A stretch of 25,026 nt of DNA from Saccoglossus kowalevskii (lineage: Eukaryota > Hemichordata > Enteropneusta > Harrimaniidae), in NCBI RefSeq assembly GCF_000003605.2, contig NW_003149775.1, positions 1 to 25,026 on the forward strand. Direction: 5' to 3'. Shown in pieces: positions 12,401 to 21,487 of the stretch. Positions within the stretch are counted from its first letter, which is position 1. Every line of letters starts with the position of its first letter. The notes below the pieces were generated by a model that did not search any database, was not told where the DNA came from, and saw only the letters and a list, made by a program, of their open reading frames with translations. A program made the translations under genes and the position numbers.

Positions 12401-15400
12401 TCCCCCTGGCAAGTGTGGAGAACCCAGAGAGAAGAGAATATTCCCCGTGATAATACAAACACACACCACAGCCGACACACAAGTTCATGAGTTCCCTTAT
12501 TTAATATTTAGACAGTGCTGGATACCCATTATGGAGCGCTAATATGAGCAGGACTAGTGAAAACATCAAAACACCATGTTTATGTTTTAACATGAACATT
12601 ATCCACGTTTTGGTTATTTAGTTGTCGAGGGCATTTCAAACTTAAATAAATCCCGGAATTTATGTCTATGTGATTTTTACACTATGTACATGTAGGTGGT
12701 TCTAAAGAGAAGGACGTTTAAGTTTGTACATTTATTTTATTCTCAAAGAATGATGCTAGAAGTGTTAAATTCTTTCTGTAACATCTATATACACATAATA
12801 AAATACATTATATATACAATGCAAGACATCTTTTTGTAGATAAACAAGACTCAAACCCTTACACAATAATGTGACATACTAACCACATACTCATAGAGTT
12901 GTACTTACTCTGACGATTTCTATATTGCCAGTTCTCACTGCTTGATGGAACAATTTATCGTCACTGCCTGGAATTGTTACCGAAGCCTCAGCACCGTGCG
13001 ACAATAGTAGTTCTACTGCTTTCACGCTTTGTCTTTCTACAGCACATTGTAGAGCAGTACGCCCAGCTCTGTCGCATAAATTTATTTCTGAAATGAAACA
13101 CAATCAAATATAACTGACTATGCCTAACGAGATCGGCATGGGAAATATGTGTTACAGTTTAGTCTGGTTCGTTTTAGTCAGTACAATCGAGCCTGGTCAT
13201 CTTTAGTTCAGTTTAATTCAGTATACTCCATTTAGTTCAATCCAGTTTAGTCCAATTAACCCCAGTTATCTTGAGTTTAGTTAGGTCCAATCAAAGCTCA
13301 GTTCAACCAATCTAGTTCATTAAGGTTAGTATAACAATCAGTGATGAAGAATTGGAAGCACATTATTTTACATATCGTTATTGGATTTGTCACTGTACTG
13401 TATTGGTGAGATTGTCACTGTATGGGGCTGTCACTATATAATTCAATATGAGCCAATGCCCTGAAATTATATACTTACGCAAGTTTTCATTCTTTTCTAG
13501 TACTGCTTCTAAGACAGTAATGTGGCGATCGCAGGCTAGATCATGGAGTGATCGCTGAGTAGACTGTTCATCATCACCTTCCTGTTTCAATAAAAAAATA
13601 AATCATTAAACCAATTATAGTGGAAAAAGTAGCCCTTAAATTATTGTTAAGTGAATTAAAGTAAAGTTGCAGATGAATAACTGATATATCTTATTATGTC
13701 AACGGAATTTGTTACGATAGCTATGTTATGAACATAATAGTCATTTGTATACACATAATGATCTACACAACAAAATGGAGTAAAAATATTGTATTGTTGA
13801 GCATACATAACTTACATCATCCACGTCGATGACAGGCGCTGCTAGGTTATCTTCAGAATTGCTTGATGCGAACTGTGCATCGTCTAATTTAATATTTGCC
13901 ACCACAAAGGATATAGCTTTCTTCCATCTTGCCTTGGCTAGTTCACTTCGGTCTCCTGCGTAACCAAATTAGAATTGCACATATAAACTTATATTTTACT
14001 TTAAATATGGTTATTATTATAAATTAATTAATGGTTATTAGTATTGTTAATATCATCATCAATACATTTCGTTGTAGCAAGTATAATTGGTGTACCTTGC
14101 ATAGTTTACAACTCAATAACCACCGCGATTCAAACTTTATAAAACGAATTTGTACAAGATAGTAATTATGATGGTTACGATGCATTCCTTCTTTGAGGTA
14201 TGTTGAAATTATTCCACTAACCACCATAAATGCTTTGGATTTTGTTTTGTACGATAAATATTTCCTAACAGAAACCAGAAATTGAATTTAAAAGTAAGTC
14301 TTATATTCAAGTAAAGTATTCTTGAGTGATTACAACAATGGAAGTTATGTTTTATTGCAATAGGTGATTTTAGATTTGGGGACCTTCTGTTATAGTAAAA
14401 TTGTATACAAATTTATATCTGGAGATTAGGTATTCGTATACATGTTTCATTTGGAGAATAAGTATTCGTATACATTTTTTTAATCTGGGGAATACGTAAT
14501 TCTTATACATTATTTAGAAAATTATATTACAGATGTCACCTGCATATATTGTACACGTTGACTGTCGCGTTGGTGATTCGATTTGCGCATGTCCAACTAG
14601 TCATTGTGAGTGCACAGTCACTGCACACTATTTTAAGCATGTTTTAACAGTGTGGTGTAGCATAACGGGCGGTACGTTAGTTTGCAGTGGCGACTGCAAT
14701 TTTGATGAAATTGCATCATAACGTATTTCAATTATCACTTGTAAAGAGAAAAGTGGGAATCCGATACAAGATATCTCCGATGCTGGAATCCAGACACCGA
14801 TCGACATACATAACATATTTCCAATGCCAATGTCGTGAACGTCAGTATGTTGACATTTTATGACCCATAGATATATACTTGCATGCTGCCCGCCTAGACA
14901 TATCCATGTCAACATGTAAATGTATTTGTGCAATTGGAGGCTGTTTTGGTATATTTATATAAGAATTCTTTAATAAAGTGCGTGCACACTTCGATATCAA
15001 TTTTCTTCTTACATAATTGTAACACATTCTATATATAATGCCTTCCAGCCATGTGAAATACTAGATATATATGCTAGTTATACTCCTGAAATACAAGTAT
15101 GAGACAGTAGTAGTCCCAGTAGTATCCATCCTAATATAAGAGATATAATGCATTATATTCTTATGAGGTATTAACTTGAAGGATATGTACAAAAATGACT
15201 TTGAACTAAATTCAAAAATAGAAACATGAAGAAAATGATAATTAGCAGTAACAATGCAAATGTACAAATCAACTATTGATTAATTAGCAACTAAATACAA
15301 AACAATATAGAATTCAAGTAGCAACCTTCGGAATTGTTTTCCAAAACATTTGATCAAAACTAAATAGGATAGAAACATGATGAAATCGTCTCCATTTTTT

Positions 15401-17166
15401 ATCGCAATGCGTAATAGTTCCACTGTGAATAAGATAACATTATATTTAAAAGAAACTTATGTTACGTTTCAGAGGCTCGTGATATTAAGTCAACTCTTAA
15501 GTGGTCCTGCAGAGTATGGAGTTATTGAAATAATTGGGATGTCACGACACCTACTGTTCTCAGTGGACCAAATTGAACGTTCATTGAACCTCAATTGAAT
15601 CTCAGTGAACGTGAATATTGTTTTCTATCTGCCATTATGATAGTTGTAATATGTTTACGTGTATATTGTGTTCTAGTTGTAATAAATTGGCCTTGTATGC
15701 AACATGAAATAATTTCGTATTCACCACGTTAGACATTTTTTGTGTTCGAAACGAATAGGATGGATCATACTTTCCCGCTATATGCCGATAGTTTTATGCA
15801 TTTATGTTTTAATACGCATTTGAAGATTTCGTCGTGTCTTACTTTAGACATGGCAACATAGATAATTTGTTTTCTCTGTTAAAATCACAAATTAGTGTTT
15901 ACCTTTTCACTATTAAGACGCGTAAAGACCGCTGATAGGACTAGCCTACAATTTAGTTAAAATGTTTTCAATGCGTTGCCATAACATAAAGTAATATTTC
16001 TAAAAATTAGTTAATAATAAATGGTCGACGATTTGAAATACTTGGTAGTGGAAAATTGAAAGCTAGACAACGAAAGAAGAAAAAATGCACACCAGGTTTT
16101 GCAGAAAAATGTTGACACATTCAAGAAAAAAATGTAGGTAATAATATATTATATTATATGTTGTTTGTTGCAGCAGCAATGTGTTGCATTTGATATTAGC
16201 AATACAGAGCTGTTCAAATTATCGCTATGACAAATCAGCACAGCGTGATTGTTCAACGAATTATCCATGCATGACTGTTCACACGTGGAAGGTCAACGAT
16301 GGTGACGTTGATGGCATGATTTAAGATTTCGTTAACAGTTAATGTCAATACATTACCAATTTGAAAATTGTTGACAAAAAACTGTTTAAGGAAACGATAT
16401 ATTTTTCTTTCCCGCTAACACATTTCGCTAATACATCAAAACAATATGAATTATGCCTAGATGCTACCCAAACCGGTGTTTAAATATTTAAACAACTTTA
16501 AGTGTTTATGCGTATATTTGTGTCTTTCTGGCTGCTTAGACGCTGTGACGTGTTTGTGATTGTTTATCAATAGTTTTTCTTCTAAATGTGCATCTGTGCT
16601 GGCAAAATGATCTTTTCAAGACATATTTCATAAGTCCTATAGTATCAGTGGTCCGACAATTTCTTTGTTGACTTTGTTACAATAAATATTTCGTGTTTAG
16701 TAGCTAATACGTTTTATCAACTTTGAATAATGTGAGTTTCTGACAAGATCCTGGCGACTTGCACTATATTGCCCACAATTTCGATTACAATTACACTGAC
16801 GACTCGGGCGACAGTGAGAGAGATAACTATTGTTCATTTGGTTTAGGACACCGACATCTCGTTCCCATATTTGCTTTTAGTGATTAACTTGAAGGTGAAA
16901 CATTGCCATTATGAAGAATGAATCTTTCTGGCGACATATAGTATCTACTCTGTTTACTTTCCATCGACATAGTTATAGTGTCAATTGTGATTAGTTACAT
17001 AATATATTTGAATTACGTATACTGCATCTAACATGTAACTGGACAATAGTTATCATTATTTTTCAAACTCACCGTTTTGTTTTGATGAATCGGATTCTTT
17101 GTTTTCTATTGGTTGTAGAGGTACGTTCTCTTGTTGTTTTCCCGAACCATTCGCCATGCCCGCCAT
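3322..17166 (-). CDS. TRPA-family ankyrin-repeat cation channel (whole gene, 24 exons, short form)
   Basis: The spliced frame reads 983 residues from an ATG at 17166 (an in-frame stop lies upstream near 17230) to a TGA at 3324-3322. Exons: 17166-17073, 13955-13816, 13581-13479, 13087-12909, 11692-11582, 11375-11273, 10886-10639, 10173-10090, 9367-9285, 9017-8808, 8584-8470, 8305-8139, 7996-7921, 7758-7708, 7418-7347, 7182-7118, 6984-6846, 6579-6475, 5929-5760, 5278-5149, 4833-4666, 4533-4465, 4337-4182, 3435-3322. Every junction is GT/AG and in phase. Seen: about 13 ankyrin repeats (residues about 84-555), a pre-S1 linker with KWRQC and MNCGNC, S1 about 638-662, S2 691-711, S3 721-740, S4 752-770, S5 793-812, pore motif MMLGE at 831-835, S6 850-871, then VALAVGD. 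The MLG-acidic pore motif and the block after S6 are TRPA hallmarks. Known of the family: tetrameric non-selective, calcium-permeable plasma-membrane channels that sense irritants, temperature or mechanical input. The length is slightly below the roughly 1100 residues of TRPA1; the exact subfamily (TRPA1 or another TRPA clade) is not decided here. Confidence 0.9.
3436..4181. other. TRPA intron 23
   Basis: 746 bases of AT-rich intron between the GTAAGC donor at 4181 and the TTTCAG acceptor at 3436. No repeat or internal exon was seen. Confidence 0.75.
4182..4337 (-). CDS. TRPA exon 23 (proximal C-terminus)
   Basis: It encodes residues 895-946. MQLFLGLERHVLTKLVLCIT continues the post-S6 helix, then a beta-like segment with FPDKYVEVN and a basic helix. 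The donor AAT|GTAAGC lies within GAGAATGTAAGC. Confidence 0.85.
4465..4533 (-). CDS. TRPA exon 22 (post-S6 TRP-like helix)
   Basis: It encodes 23 residues (872-894): VALAVGDMQEVMDSAAKERL then LVQ. The AVGD block immediately after S6 is highly conserved in TRPA1-type channels. Confidence 0.9.
4666..4833 (-). CDS. TRPA exon 21 (pore and S6)
   Basis: It encodes residues 816-871. The pore helix LVQAVLTSWVMMLGEMDYE carries the MMLG-acidic motif expected in TRPA; Glu835 occupies the selectivity-filter acidic position. S6 is GALVFLFIAFCIVAIVVMNLL. Confidence 0.92.
4834..5148. other. TRPA intron 20 with GC-richer core
   Basis: Intron between the S5 and pore exons. Its middle (about 4915-5045) is GC-richer and contains a tRNA-like A-box/B-box pair at 4915-4955. 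Confidence 0.7.
5149..5278 (-). CDS. TRPA exon 20 (S4-S5 linker and S5)
   Basis: It encodes residues 772-815. The linker LPVFGIYVILIKNHVWTIVK is followed by S5 (IFMLPLFAFGFAFYTML). FAFGFAFY is the characteristic S5 end of the family. The donor is CAG|GTAAGC. Confidence 0.9.
5279..5759. other. TRPA intron 19
   Basis: Intron with an A/C-rich plus strand and loosely repeated CAACATAGACAAC (5360-5372 and 5394-5406). No exon was seen. Confidence 0.7.
5760..5929 (-). CDS. TRPA exon 19 (S3-S4)
   Basis: It encodes residues 716-771 plus two bases. PRSYLG leads to S3 (FVTIMDWIKCIGTLLYVIPY), a short loop (SIDENFERNA), and S4 (GAIAIFFSWICLILCLQ). As in other TRP channels, S4 lacks a regular array of positive charges. 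Confidence 0.9.
5930..6474. other. TRPA intron 18, C-depleted purine-rich tract
   Basis: The plus strand from about 5970 to 6470 is nearly all A, G and T with very few C, so the transcript is pyrimidine-rich. Long minus-strand open frames here (Phe/Leu/Ser/Tyr-rich) are by-products of that composition. Confidence 0.75.
6475..6579 (-). CDS. TRPA exon 18 (S2)
   Basis: It encodes residues 681-715. SSLALVVLLAACIEVLILL is the second membrane helix. It is 35 whole codons; the donor is GAT|GTAAG. Confidence 0.87.
6846..6984 (-). CDS. TRPA exon 17 (S1)
   Basis: It encodes residues 634-680. FLMYIMMLVFYMLYLGSLCA is the first membrane helix. The polar segment after it, with NINGT (possible N-glycosylation), is the S1-S2 extracellular loop. 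The donor is GAT|GTAAGTG. Confidence 0.87.
7118..7182 (-). CDS. TRPA exon 16 (pre-S1 helix with CxxC)
   Basis: It encodes residues 613-633 plus two bases: AMMNCGNCIDHEIVVKFLEV then GW. The LL/VV-x-H and W pattern fits the pre-S1 helix of TRPA channels. The vicinal cysteines at 617 and 620 stand out. Confidence 0.82.
7347..7418 (-). CDS. TRPA exon 15 (linker)
   Basis: It encodes 24 residues (589-612). GFTYDFSYYKKDDD is the aromatic strand segment; SHHESSPLQ leads to the pre-S1 helix. It runs between GACAG and GTATGG. Confidence 0.8.
7708..7758 (-). CDS. TRPA exon 14 (short linker exon)
   Basis: It encodes 17 residues (572-588), KFMDNFKQPTTDDSGKH. It is supported by phase, TTACAG acceptor, GTAAGT donor, and the expected K/R-F-M/L-D pattern after MPDVAS. 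Confidence 0.75.
7921..7996 (-). CDS. TRPA exon 13 (linker after ankyrin domain)
   Basis: It encodes residues 546-571. KWRQCLRKNHRGQ then LRTLVNEMPDVAS matches the arrangement that follows the ankyrin domain in TRPA1-type channels (H-x-x-W, then L-I/V-x-x-M-P). C550 lies in the linker region where reactive cysteines sit in TRPA1. Confidence 0.85.
8139..8305 (-). CDS. TRPA exon 12 (ankyrin repeats 12-13)
   Basis: It encodes residues 491-545 plus two bases. NTPVHHAAWKGHVALVAYLL is the best-conserved repeat in the protein. NKGANCLDLAIKTGEDDVC is the last, degenerate one. The donor is AA|GTTAGT. Confidence 0.9.
8470..8584 (-). CDS. TRPA exon 11 (ankyrin repeat 11)
   Basis: It encodes residues 452-490. 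GHYPIHLASNNGCVNTVKLL is repeat 11; DSEWLAWPDNDG leads into repeat 12. The donor is GGC|GTAAGT. Confidence 0.9.
8808..9017 (-). CDS. TRPA exon 10 (ankyrin repeats 9-10)
   Basis: It encodes residues 382-451 plus two bases. RRLDIVNLLLNSLPG ends repeat 9, a roughly 25-residue acidic insert follows, then TGKTALHIAASLDFVEIVKE. Its 3' splice site is built from a (TTCTA)n microsatellite. The donor AAG|GTTAAT is weaker than its neighbours. Confidence 0.87.
9021..9080. repeat. (GAATA)12 microsatellite at a 3' splice site
   Basis: Twelve perfect GAATA units, read as TTCTA on the minus (transcribed) strand, end directly at the AG of TRPA exon 10. They supply its pyrimidine tract and repeated branch-point-like CTA motifs. 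Confidence 0.97.
9285..9367 (-). CDS. TRPA exon 9 (ankyrin repeats 8-9)
   Basis: It encodes residues 355-381 plus two bases. NVELLIKHGAKPNVRNKKGK and TPLHFAV are textbook ankyrin sequence. The donor is GTGAG|GTACGT. Confidence 0.9.
9368..10089. other. TRPA intron 8
   Basis: 722 bases between ankyrin exons 8 and 9. AT-rich, no repeat, no internal exon seen. Confidence 0.75.
10090..10173 (-). CDS. TRPA exon 8 (ankyrin repeat 8)
   Basis: It encodes residues 327-354: YGEIKKLLEKKDKYGNTALHYAAGKFID in two steps, YGEIKKLLEKKD then KYGNTALHYAAGKFID. It is 28 whole codons, acceptor TTTCAG, donor GTGAGT. Confidence 0.88.
10174..10638. other. TRPA intron 7
   Basis: 465 bases, AT-rich. Nothing recognisable beyond the splice signals. 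Confidence 0.75.
10639..10886 (-). CDS. TRPA exon 7 (ankyrin repeats 6-7, largest exon)
   Basis: It encodes residues 244-326. A basic insert (QRASKTKHKVYKGR) separates repeat 5 from repeat 6 (RTALMFAASQGNVQKISLL) and repeat 7 (GQTILHKAVGNLKTLELLL). The insert is longer than a normal inter-repeat loop. Confidence 0.88.
10887..11272. other. TRPA intron 6
   Basis: 386 bases; a slightly GC-richer centre (about 11000-11180) with no recognised element. Confidence 0.75.
11273..11375 (-). CDS. TRPA exon 6 (ankyrin repeats 4-5)
   Basis: It encodes residues 210-243 plus one base. LDNGADINAENDTNTTPFLL is a clear repeat boundary. The donor is ATTG|GTAAG. Confidence 0.87.
11582..11692 (-). CDS. TRPA exon 5 (ankyrin repeat 4)
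   Basis: It encodes residues 173-209. LMIAALKDTEINTR completes repeat 3, and GNDGYRPLHAAILKKNN begins repeat 4. It is 37 whole codons between AG and GTAAGA. Confidence 0.88.
11693..12908. other. TRPA intron 4/5 boundary intron with GC-rich island
   Basis: The intron between exons 5 and 4 is 1.2 kb. The stretch about 12100-12480 is clearly GC-richer than its surroundings, with AATAAA at about 12103 on the plus strand and GC-rich patches. It suggests an old insertion (for example an LTR remnant), but no termini or target duplication were found. Confidence 0.5.
12909..13087 (-). CDS. TRPA exon 4 (ankyrin repeats 2-3)
   Basis: It encodes residues 113-172. Two repeats are visible: DRAGRTALQCAVERQ with ELLLSHGAEA, then KLFHQAVRTGNIEIVR. 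The donor AGA|GTAAGT leaves phase 0. Confidence 0.88.
13150..13330. repeat. Degenerate TTTAGTTCAGT-like repeat tract
   Basis: Variants of CAGTTTAGTTCA recur with irregular 10-15 base spacing throughout this stretch of TRPA intron 4. It looks like a decayed minisatellite. No conserved unit boundary can be set. Confidence 0.5.
13479..13581 (-). CDS. TRPA exon 3 (first ankyrin repeat)
   Basis: It encodes residues 79-112 plus one base. SLHDLACDRHITVLEAVLE is a recognisable but divergent first ankyrin repeat. The acceptor follows TTGAAACAG and the donor is GC|GTAAGT. Confidence 0.8.
13816..13955 (-). CDS. TRPA exon 2 (pre-ankyrin segment)
   Basis: It encodes residues 32-78, beginning DRSELAKARWKKAISF and ending in an acidic VIDVDD stretch. 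The amphipathic opening resembles a helix ahead of the ankyrin domain. The donor is GAT|GTAAG. Confidence 0.8.
13956..17072. other. TRPA intron 1 (3.1 kb)
   Basis: The longest intron, AT-rich. It holds the degenerate repeat at 14417-14514 and a 62-codon plus-strand open frame at 14533-14721 that shows no family signature. No other exon is needed for phase. Confidence 0.7.
14417..14514. repeat. Degenerate three-copy 32-35-bp tandem repeat
   Basis: Three imperfect copies share CTGGAGA(A/T)TA, GTATTCGTATACAT and a T-rich end, at about 14418, 14451 and 14484. It is intronic (TRPA intron 1), AT-rich and has no coding sense. Confidence 0.75.
17073..17166 (-). CDS. TRPA exon 1 (start codon, N-terminus)
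   Basis: It encodes residues 1-31 plus one base. The start reads MAGMANGSGKQQ and the segment is polar and probably disordered. The second in-frame ATG, three codons later, is an alternative start. The donor reads AACG|GTGAGT. The split glycine codon (G|GA) joins exon 2 across a 3.1-kb intron. Confidence 0.75.
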
Positions 17167-20100
17167 GTCGCGTACACCAGTTGCAACCAACTCGAAAAGT
17201 TGTGATATCAATATTAGCAGAGGGCGATTCTATTTACGTATTTATCTGTAGGGGTGACAAGATGTCCTAATATACTCCCCTCCAACGCGCGCTGAGAGCT
17301 GATGACGTGAATGGTATCTGGAATGTGTGTACTGCGATTGGTGAATACTAGTATATACAAAATAAGCCAGTATTTGTTGCATCTGAACGGTAATAAGGCA
17401 TGCGACGTAACCGCAAATGTGAGCTTACAATTTACAACAATAAAGTACATTTACGTCACGTGTGAAAAAAATCGTGTTCTCTACACAATTCATATATTTG
17501 TATATATTCCATAAAAATACATTTACGTGATTTGGCTTCGAGATAACTATGTGTCCTACACTGAACGTATACGTTTCCTGCGTAGAACATATATGTACCC
17601 TGGACTGTACGTTATTACGCATACCCTATAATACCTCATACGACGCTTATAACAGCTGCATGCATATTACGCGTTCTCTGCATTGTGCATACTCCGATTA
17701 TTACGCAAATCAGTAATTGCATCAGGGACACACTTGTCTATTTAGGTAACTTGTATTTTTCGTATTTGTGTAAGTTTGATAGTTATTAAACGTTAGTTTG
17801 ACAGTGAACTACTTTTTTTATTTTTAGAAGTTTATATACGTCACGTGTCGATGACCTTTGTTTGCAATGCATTCCACTTGACATGCACATGTTTTAACAC
17901 AGCACGTAGTCGAGTAAAAAACTTTCACGATATGATACTAGATGTATTCAGACAAGCTGACCTTGCAGTATGTAGTACTCGTTGCAGTATGTGGTAATCG
18001 GCAAGGTCATCTGATTCTTTGATTCTTTTTTTGGTAAAATAGTTAAATGTTTTGTTTAATCACCGTAGATGGAATAATATTCATAACTTTATCATTCAAC
18101 ATGTTCCTGATGTAGTACTGCATTGTAAACACTTACACAATAGAACACAATACAGACAACTACATTGCAGGTAACTAAAAAGGAAATACGACTACTACAG
18201 CAACATAAACATTTTTTAAACAAACAAATATAAAATATAATACAATAATATGTGTGTATATGTTATGCACAATTCATTTGTGTATTGTATTCTCATTACA
18301 TTTATATATTTAGTTATTTCCGGCTGAATTTAATTCCAATTAACTACCATTTTATGTTTGGGAAATGTTTTAAAATTTATATCGATTGCTCTTGTATGTT
18401 GGGACCTCTACTACACTTTGGGCGACAATCCGATAATGCAACTATCGCTTACGGGAATTTCATTTACTTTATAGAACTTTCTAGTACATAGGTGACATTT
18501 CCAAGCAAATCTACCAGCTTTTCAATCGCTTTTTCCAACTTGTACGCTGTTTTTTAACAGTTATAGTCAGCTCGAATAATTTCACTATAGTTTTAATGTT
18601 CATGCTATGCTATGTGTAAATTATTTTATCATTCTATGTCTACGTTGTTTCACCATTATTATGTTAATATTTCATCGTTATTATATCTTGTTTACGTTGT
18701 TTCAACGTTATGGCCTTTTTTTAACAGTGTTATGCCATCTTTATTTTATTTTGACAATATGTGATTATTTTAGAATAGTTGTCTTCTGCTGGACACTTCA
18801 TCATACCAAGTGCCCTTAATATTTTGCAGACCTCAAATCCCTTTACCAATTTTGGAAAACCATCAATACTTCACCATCCTCTGTCACCACTATGATTGAC
18901 ATGCGTATTTTTTCTCACCCAATCTAGCCTTCGTCATTACTCTTTTATTATACTAGAACTTGGCTTCCATGGTCCGCGTGCCAGGTCTCCATGAAAATCC
19001 TGAGTCAAAATAAAATACTCCAAAATCAAGTTGTGTCAGTTTGTTGACTGCTGGGGAGAGAGGTCATCAAGAAAAAAAAAACACAAAATAAAATAGTATG
19101 TGACTTTATAGCTGACTAGAGTCACTGTCGCATTTTTGGTGGCGGTATTTTTATGATTGGTTAAATAGCACCTTGTGGAGTAGTAATGTGATGTGATTGG
19201 CTGAAAAGTAGCTATCTCTGGGTCCGTACATTGAGACGAGAAAGCTAGGCTGGTCACTTGCCAGGGGACCAGCGACGAGTGAACACAATAAATATTGTGT
19301 GCGGACAGTAGTAGTTTGACCTCACTGTGATGACGCATGCGATGTGAAATACGAAAAAAAGGGCACGAGGCATGCGCACACAATATGTAATAACTTTAAC
19401 GAGGTTATGACGTAGACAATATTATTATTAAACGCCAGAATCACGTATATTCGGTTTTGACCCCCACTCTGTCTGTTGTGGTTATTTGAAGACTGTATTC
19501 TTTCCATTATACTAAACTAGTCATCAAATTTAACATTTGTCTCCGTTTTTACACTGTTCACCTCCGTCCCCAGTGGCTGCTCCTGGCCCAATGCTGTAAA
19601 CGCCGGGGTTCGGATTGGAACTTGCTGTAGGGTCTAATTTTCTCTAGTTCACGACTACTAGTAACCGTGTCTAGTTCAAGTAATGTACGGCGAATGTACG
19701 CACGTGACGAGCGGATTAGCAAGGTTAATACAGAAGAGAAACAGCTGTTTACGTCGCACTAGTTGTTACTGGGAGAGACCACGCACATTGACCGTCCAGT
19801 GTCGTGTATGTGTACTATTGTAATTCGTATATATGTATTTGTAAGTTAACGCATAAGCAGTTATTAGTTACCTAGGCGTGGCCGGTCGAGTGATTATTTA
19901 GGGTGTAAGGATTAATTTTGTTTGTAACGTGGAAAGGAGTTAGTACTGATAATTAATGGTTAATCTGGCAATTATTCCTAAAGCCAGCCTGCAGAGTATG
20001 GGGAGTAAGGTTGTATTCAAACGAACAATATGCATATTGAATCCATAATTCAGAAATATAACCGTTATGTACGTTAGTTTTGTTTTCTTGCTCTATGTAT

Positions 20101-21317
20101 ATATATATATGATATAATGTACCACGTGTCCTTATTGTGTGTGAGTGGTCAAACCTGTCTTTTGTGTATGAACAATAATAATAACACCGCGAACCTGTGA
20201 CAGTCACAATCGAAAATGTTATGACCCCTAATTGTATTCGTTTGTACACTTATTGTGTTATAAAATGTTAACTTCGTCTCCATGACAATGACGCGCCAGT
20301 GAACTTGCATGAATAGTTGCAGAATATTAAATACCAGTGACGAGTTTTGTCTGCACATATGTAGGACGATTCGTGACTCGTGAATACAGAACAATGTTAC
20401 ATTGGTGTCTTCCAAATGTCAAATTGCGACCCGTGTCTATGATAAACCTTTCACGTGGTGACGACCTCGGTGAACATCCCCTGACCCCTGACATACTAGG
20501 TCATGGCTATGAATACATACTTGTCGATTCTTGAATTTATCATCCAAGTACATTATCTACAGTGAAGCGTCAACAGTTCTCATCAAATGGGAATTAATTA
20601 TGTCTATAACATACATAGACATTTAACTTTTTTTTCTAAATTCAATATTACGTTGTTCGCTGTAAAGAGTCTTTTGTTCAAATAACTTAGTCATGTACAC
20701 GCAATGCATTATGGTAAAATAATGATGTAATGGTGGGATAATAGTTAAATAGTGACGTCACATACAATTGTGAAATACCTTAAACATAACCAAATATTGA
20801 TGAAATAACATAACAATGACGTAACAATGGTGAAAATGATATATAAATAATGAAACATTATTAAATAATATCAGTTGATTCATGTTTTCAATTTGATACG
20901 TCAGTTGACTGGACCGAGGGATCTTAATATGTGTATTCGTGTGAATATTGTAGAATCTCTTCACAATGCGCTGTATTCATGTTTTACCACTATTTTGTAA
21001 CGTATGCATGAGATTACGTAACTATATATGTATGTCAGTATGATTGTAGGTTTGGTAAATAAGTGGTATTCCTGGTACGTCCTGTCAACCATAACCATAC
21101 GACTTGGTTTTTATAACGTAATGAAGAAATCATTTTTTAATAAAATCGCGATATTTCATTGTATCATCCTACCTCATATAGTGTAAAGCCATTATATCTA
21201 ATGTAAATAATTAAATATTATAATATAAATAAGTGTACACATATTACAATTAAATTGATGAACTACAATTCGTATTTACTAACACAATGAACCAGCAAAT
21301 CTCGCCTAGTTTTGTCT
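17167..21317. other. Intergenic region between the two genes
   Basis: 4.15 kb with no convincing exon on either strand. It holds the TRPA promoter candidate, two copies of TACGTCACGTGT (17452-17463, 17837-17848), inverted TGACCTTGC/GCAAGGTCA (17958-18009), perfect hairpins at 19249-19273 and 19284-19299, a GC-richer patch at 19540-19800 and a TGACGTCA at 20753-20760. Confidence 0.6.
17268..17345 (-). promoter_or_regulatory. Candidate core promoter of the TRPA gene
   Basis: Reading the minus strand, GTATATTAG (17274-17268 region) lies about 100 bases upstream of the ATG, preceded by a G-rich box, a CRE-like TCACGTCATC (17310-17301) and a CCAAT box (17341-17337). Motif order and spacing suit a promoter, but this is inferred from motifs only. 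Confidence 0.3.
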
Positions 21318-21487
21318 CTAACAGTACACAGGTGTTGGCTGAAGTGTCGGAGTTGGAGGCGGAGCCGAGGCGCCCAAACATGGTTTCTGTTTCATTTGAC
21401 TGCGAAAAAAACCACACGCATGGTGTTCTGATGTGACTCGATCGATGATGTTCTTTCCAAATTCCATCTGCACGCCTTCTTTCAGAT
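21318..21487 (-). CDS. Esterase-like gene, last exon
   Basis: It encodes LKEGVQMEFGKNIIDRVTSE, then a Cys- and Pro-rich tail ending PTPVYC and TAG. The helical GVQM...IDRVTS block is the usual end of the family fold; the tail is unfamiliar. A possible minus-strand ATTAAA signal lies at 21141-21136. Confidence 0.82.

Noticed and set aside
14533-14721. Cys-containing 62-codon plus-strand open frame in TRPA intron 1
   Set aside because: No recognised family, no splice or expression support, and length expected by chance.
12403-19267. Shared 13-mer CACTTGCCAGGGG (19255-19267; complement at 12403-12415) as evidence for two copies of one repeat
   Set aside because: Similarity does not extend beyond the 13-mer, and neighbouring motifs are in inconsistent orientation.
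19590-19620. B-box-like GGGTTCGGATTGG suggesting a tRNA or SINE
   Set aside because: No matching A-box at proper distance and the flanking bases do not form a T-arm stem.
15506-20001. Shared 14-mer CCTGCAGAGTATGG at 15506-15519 and 19988-20001
   Set aside because: Flanks do not align, so a repeat family cannot be supported from two short matches.
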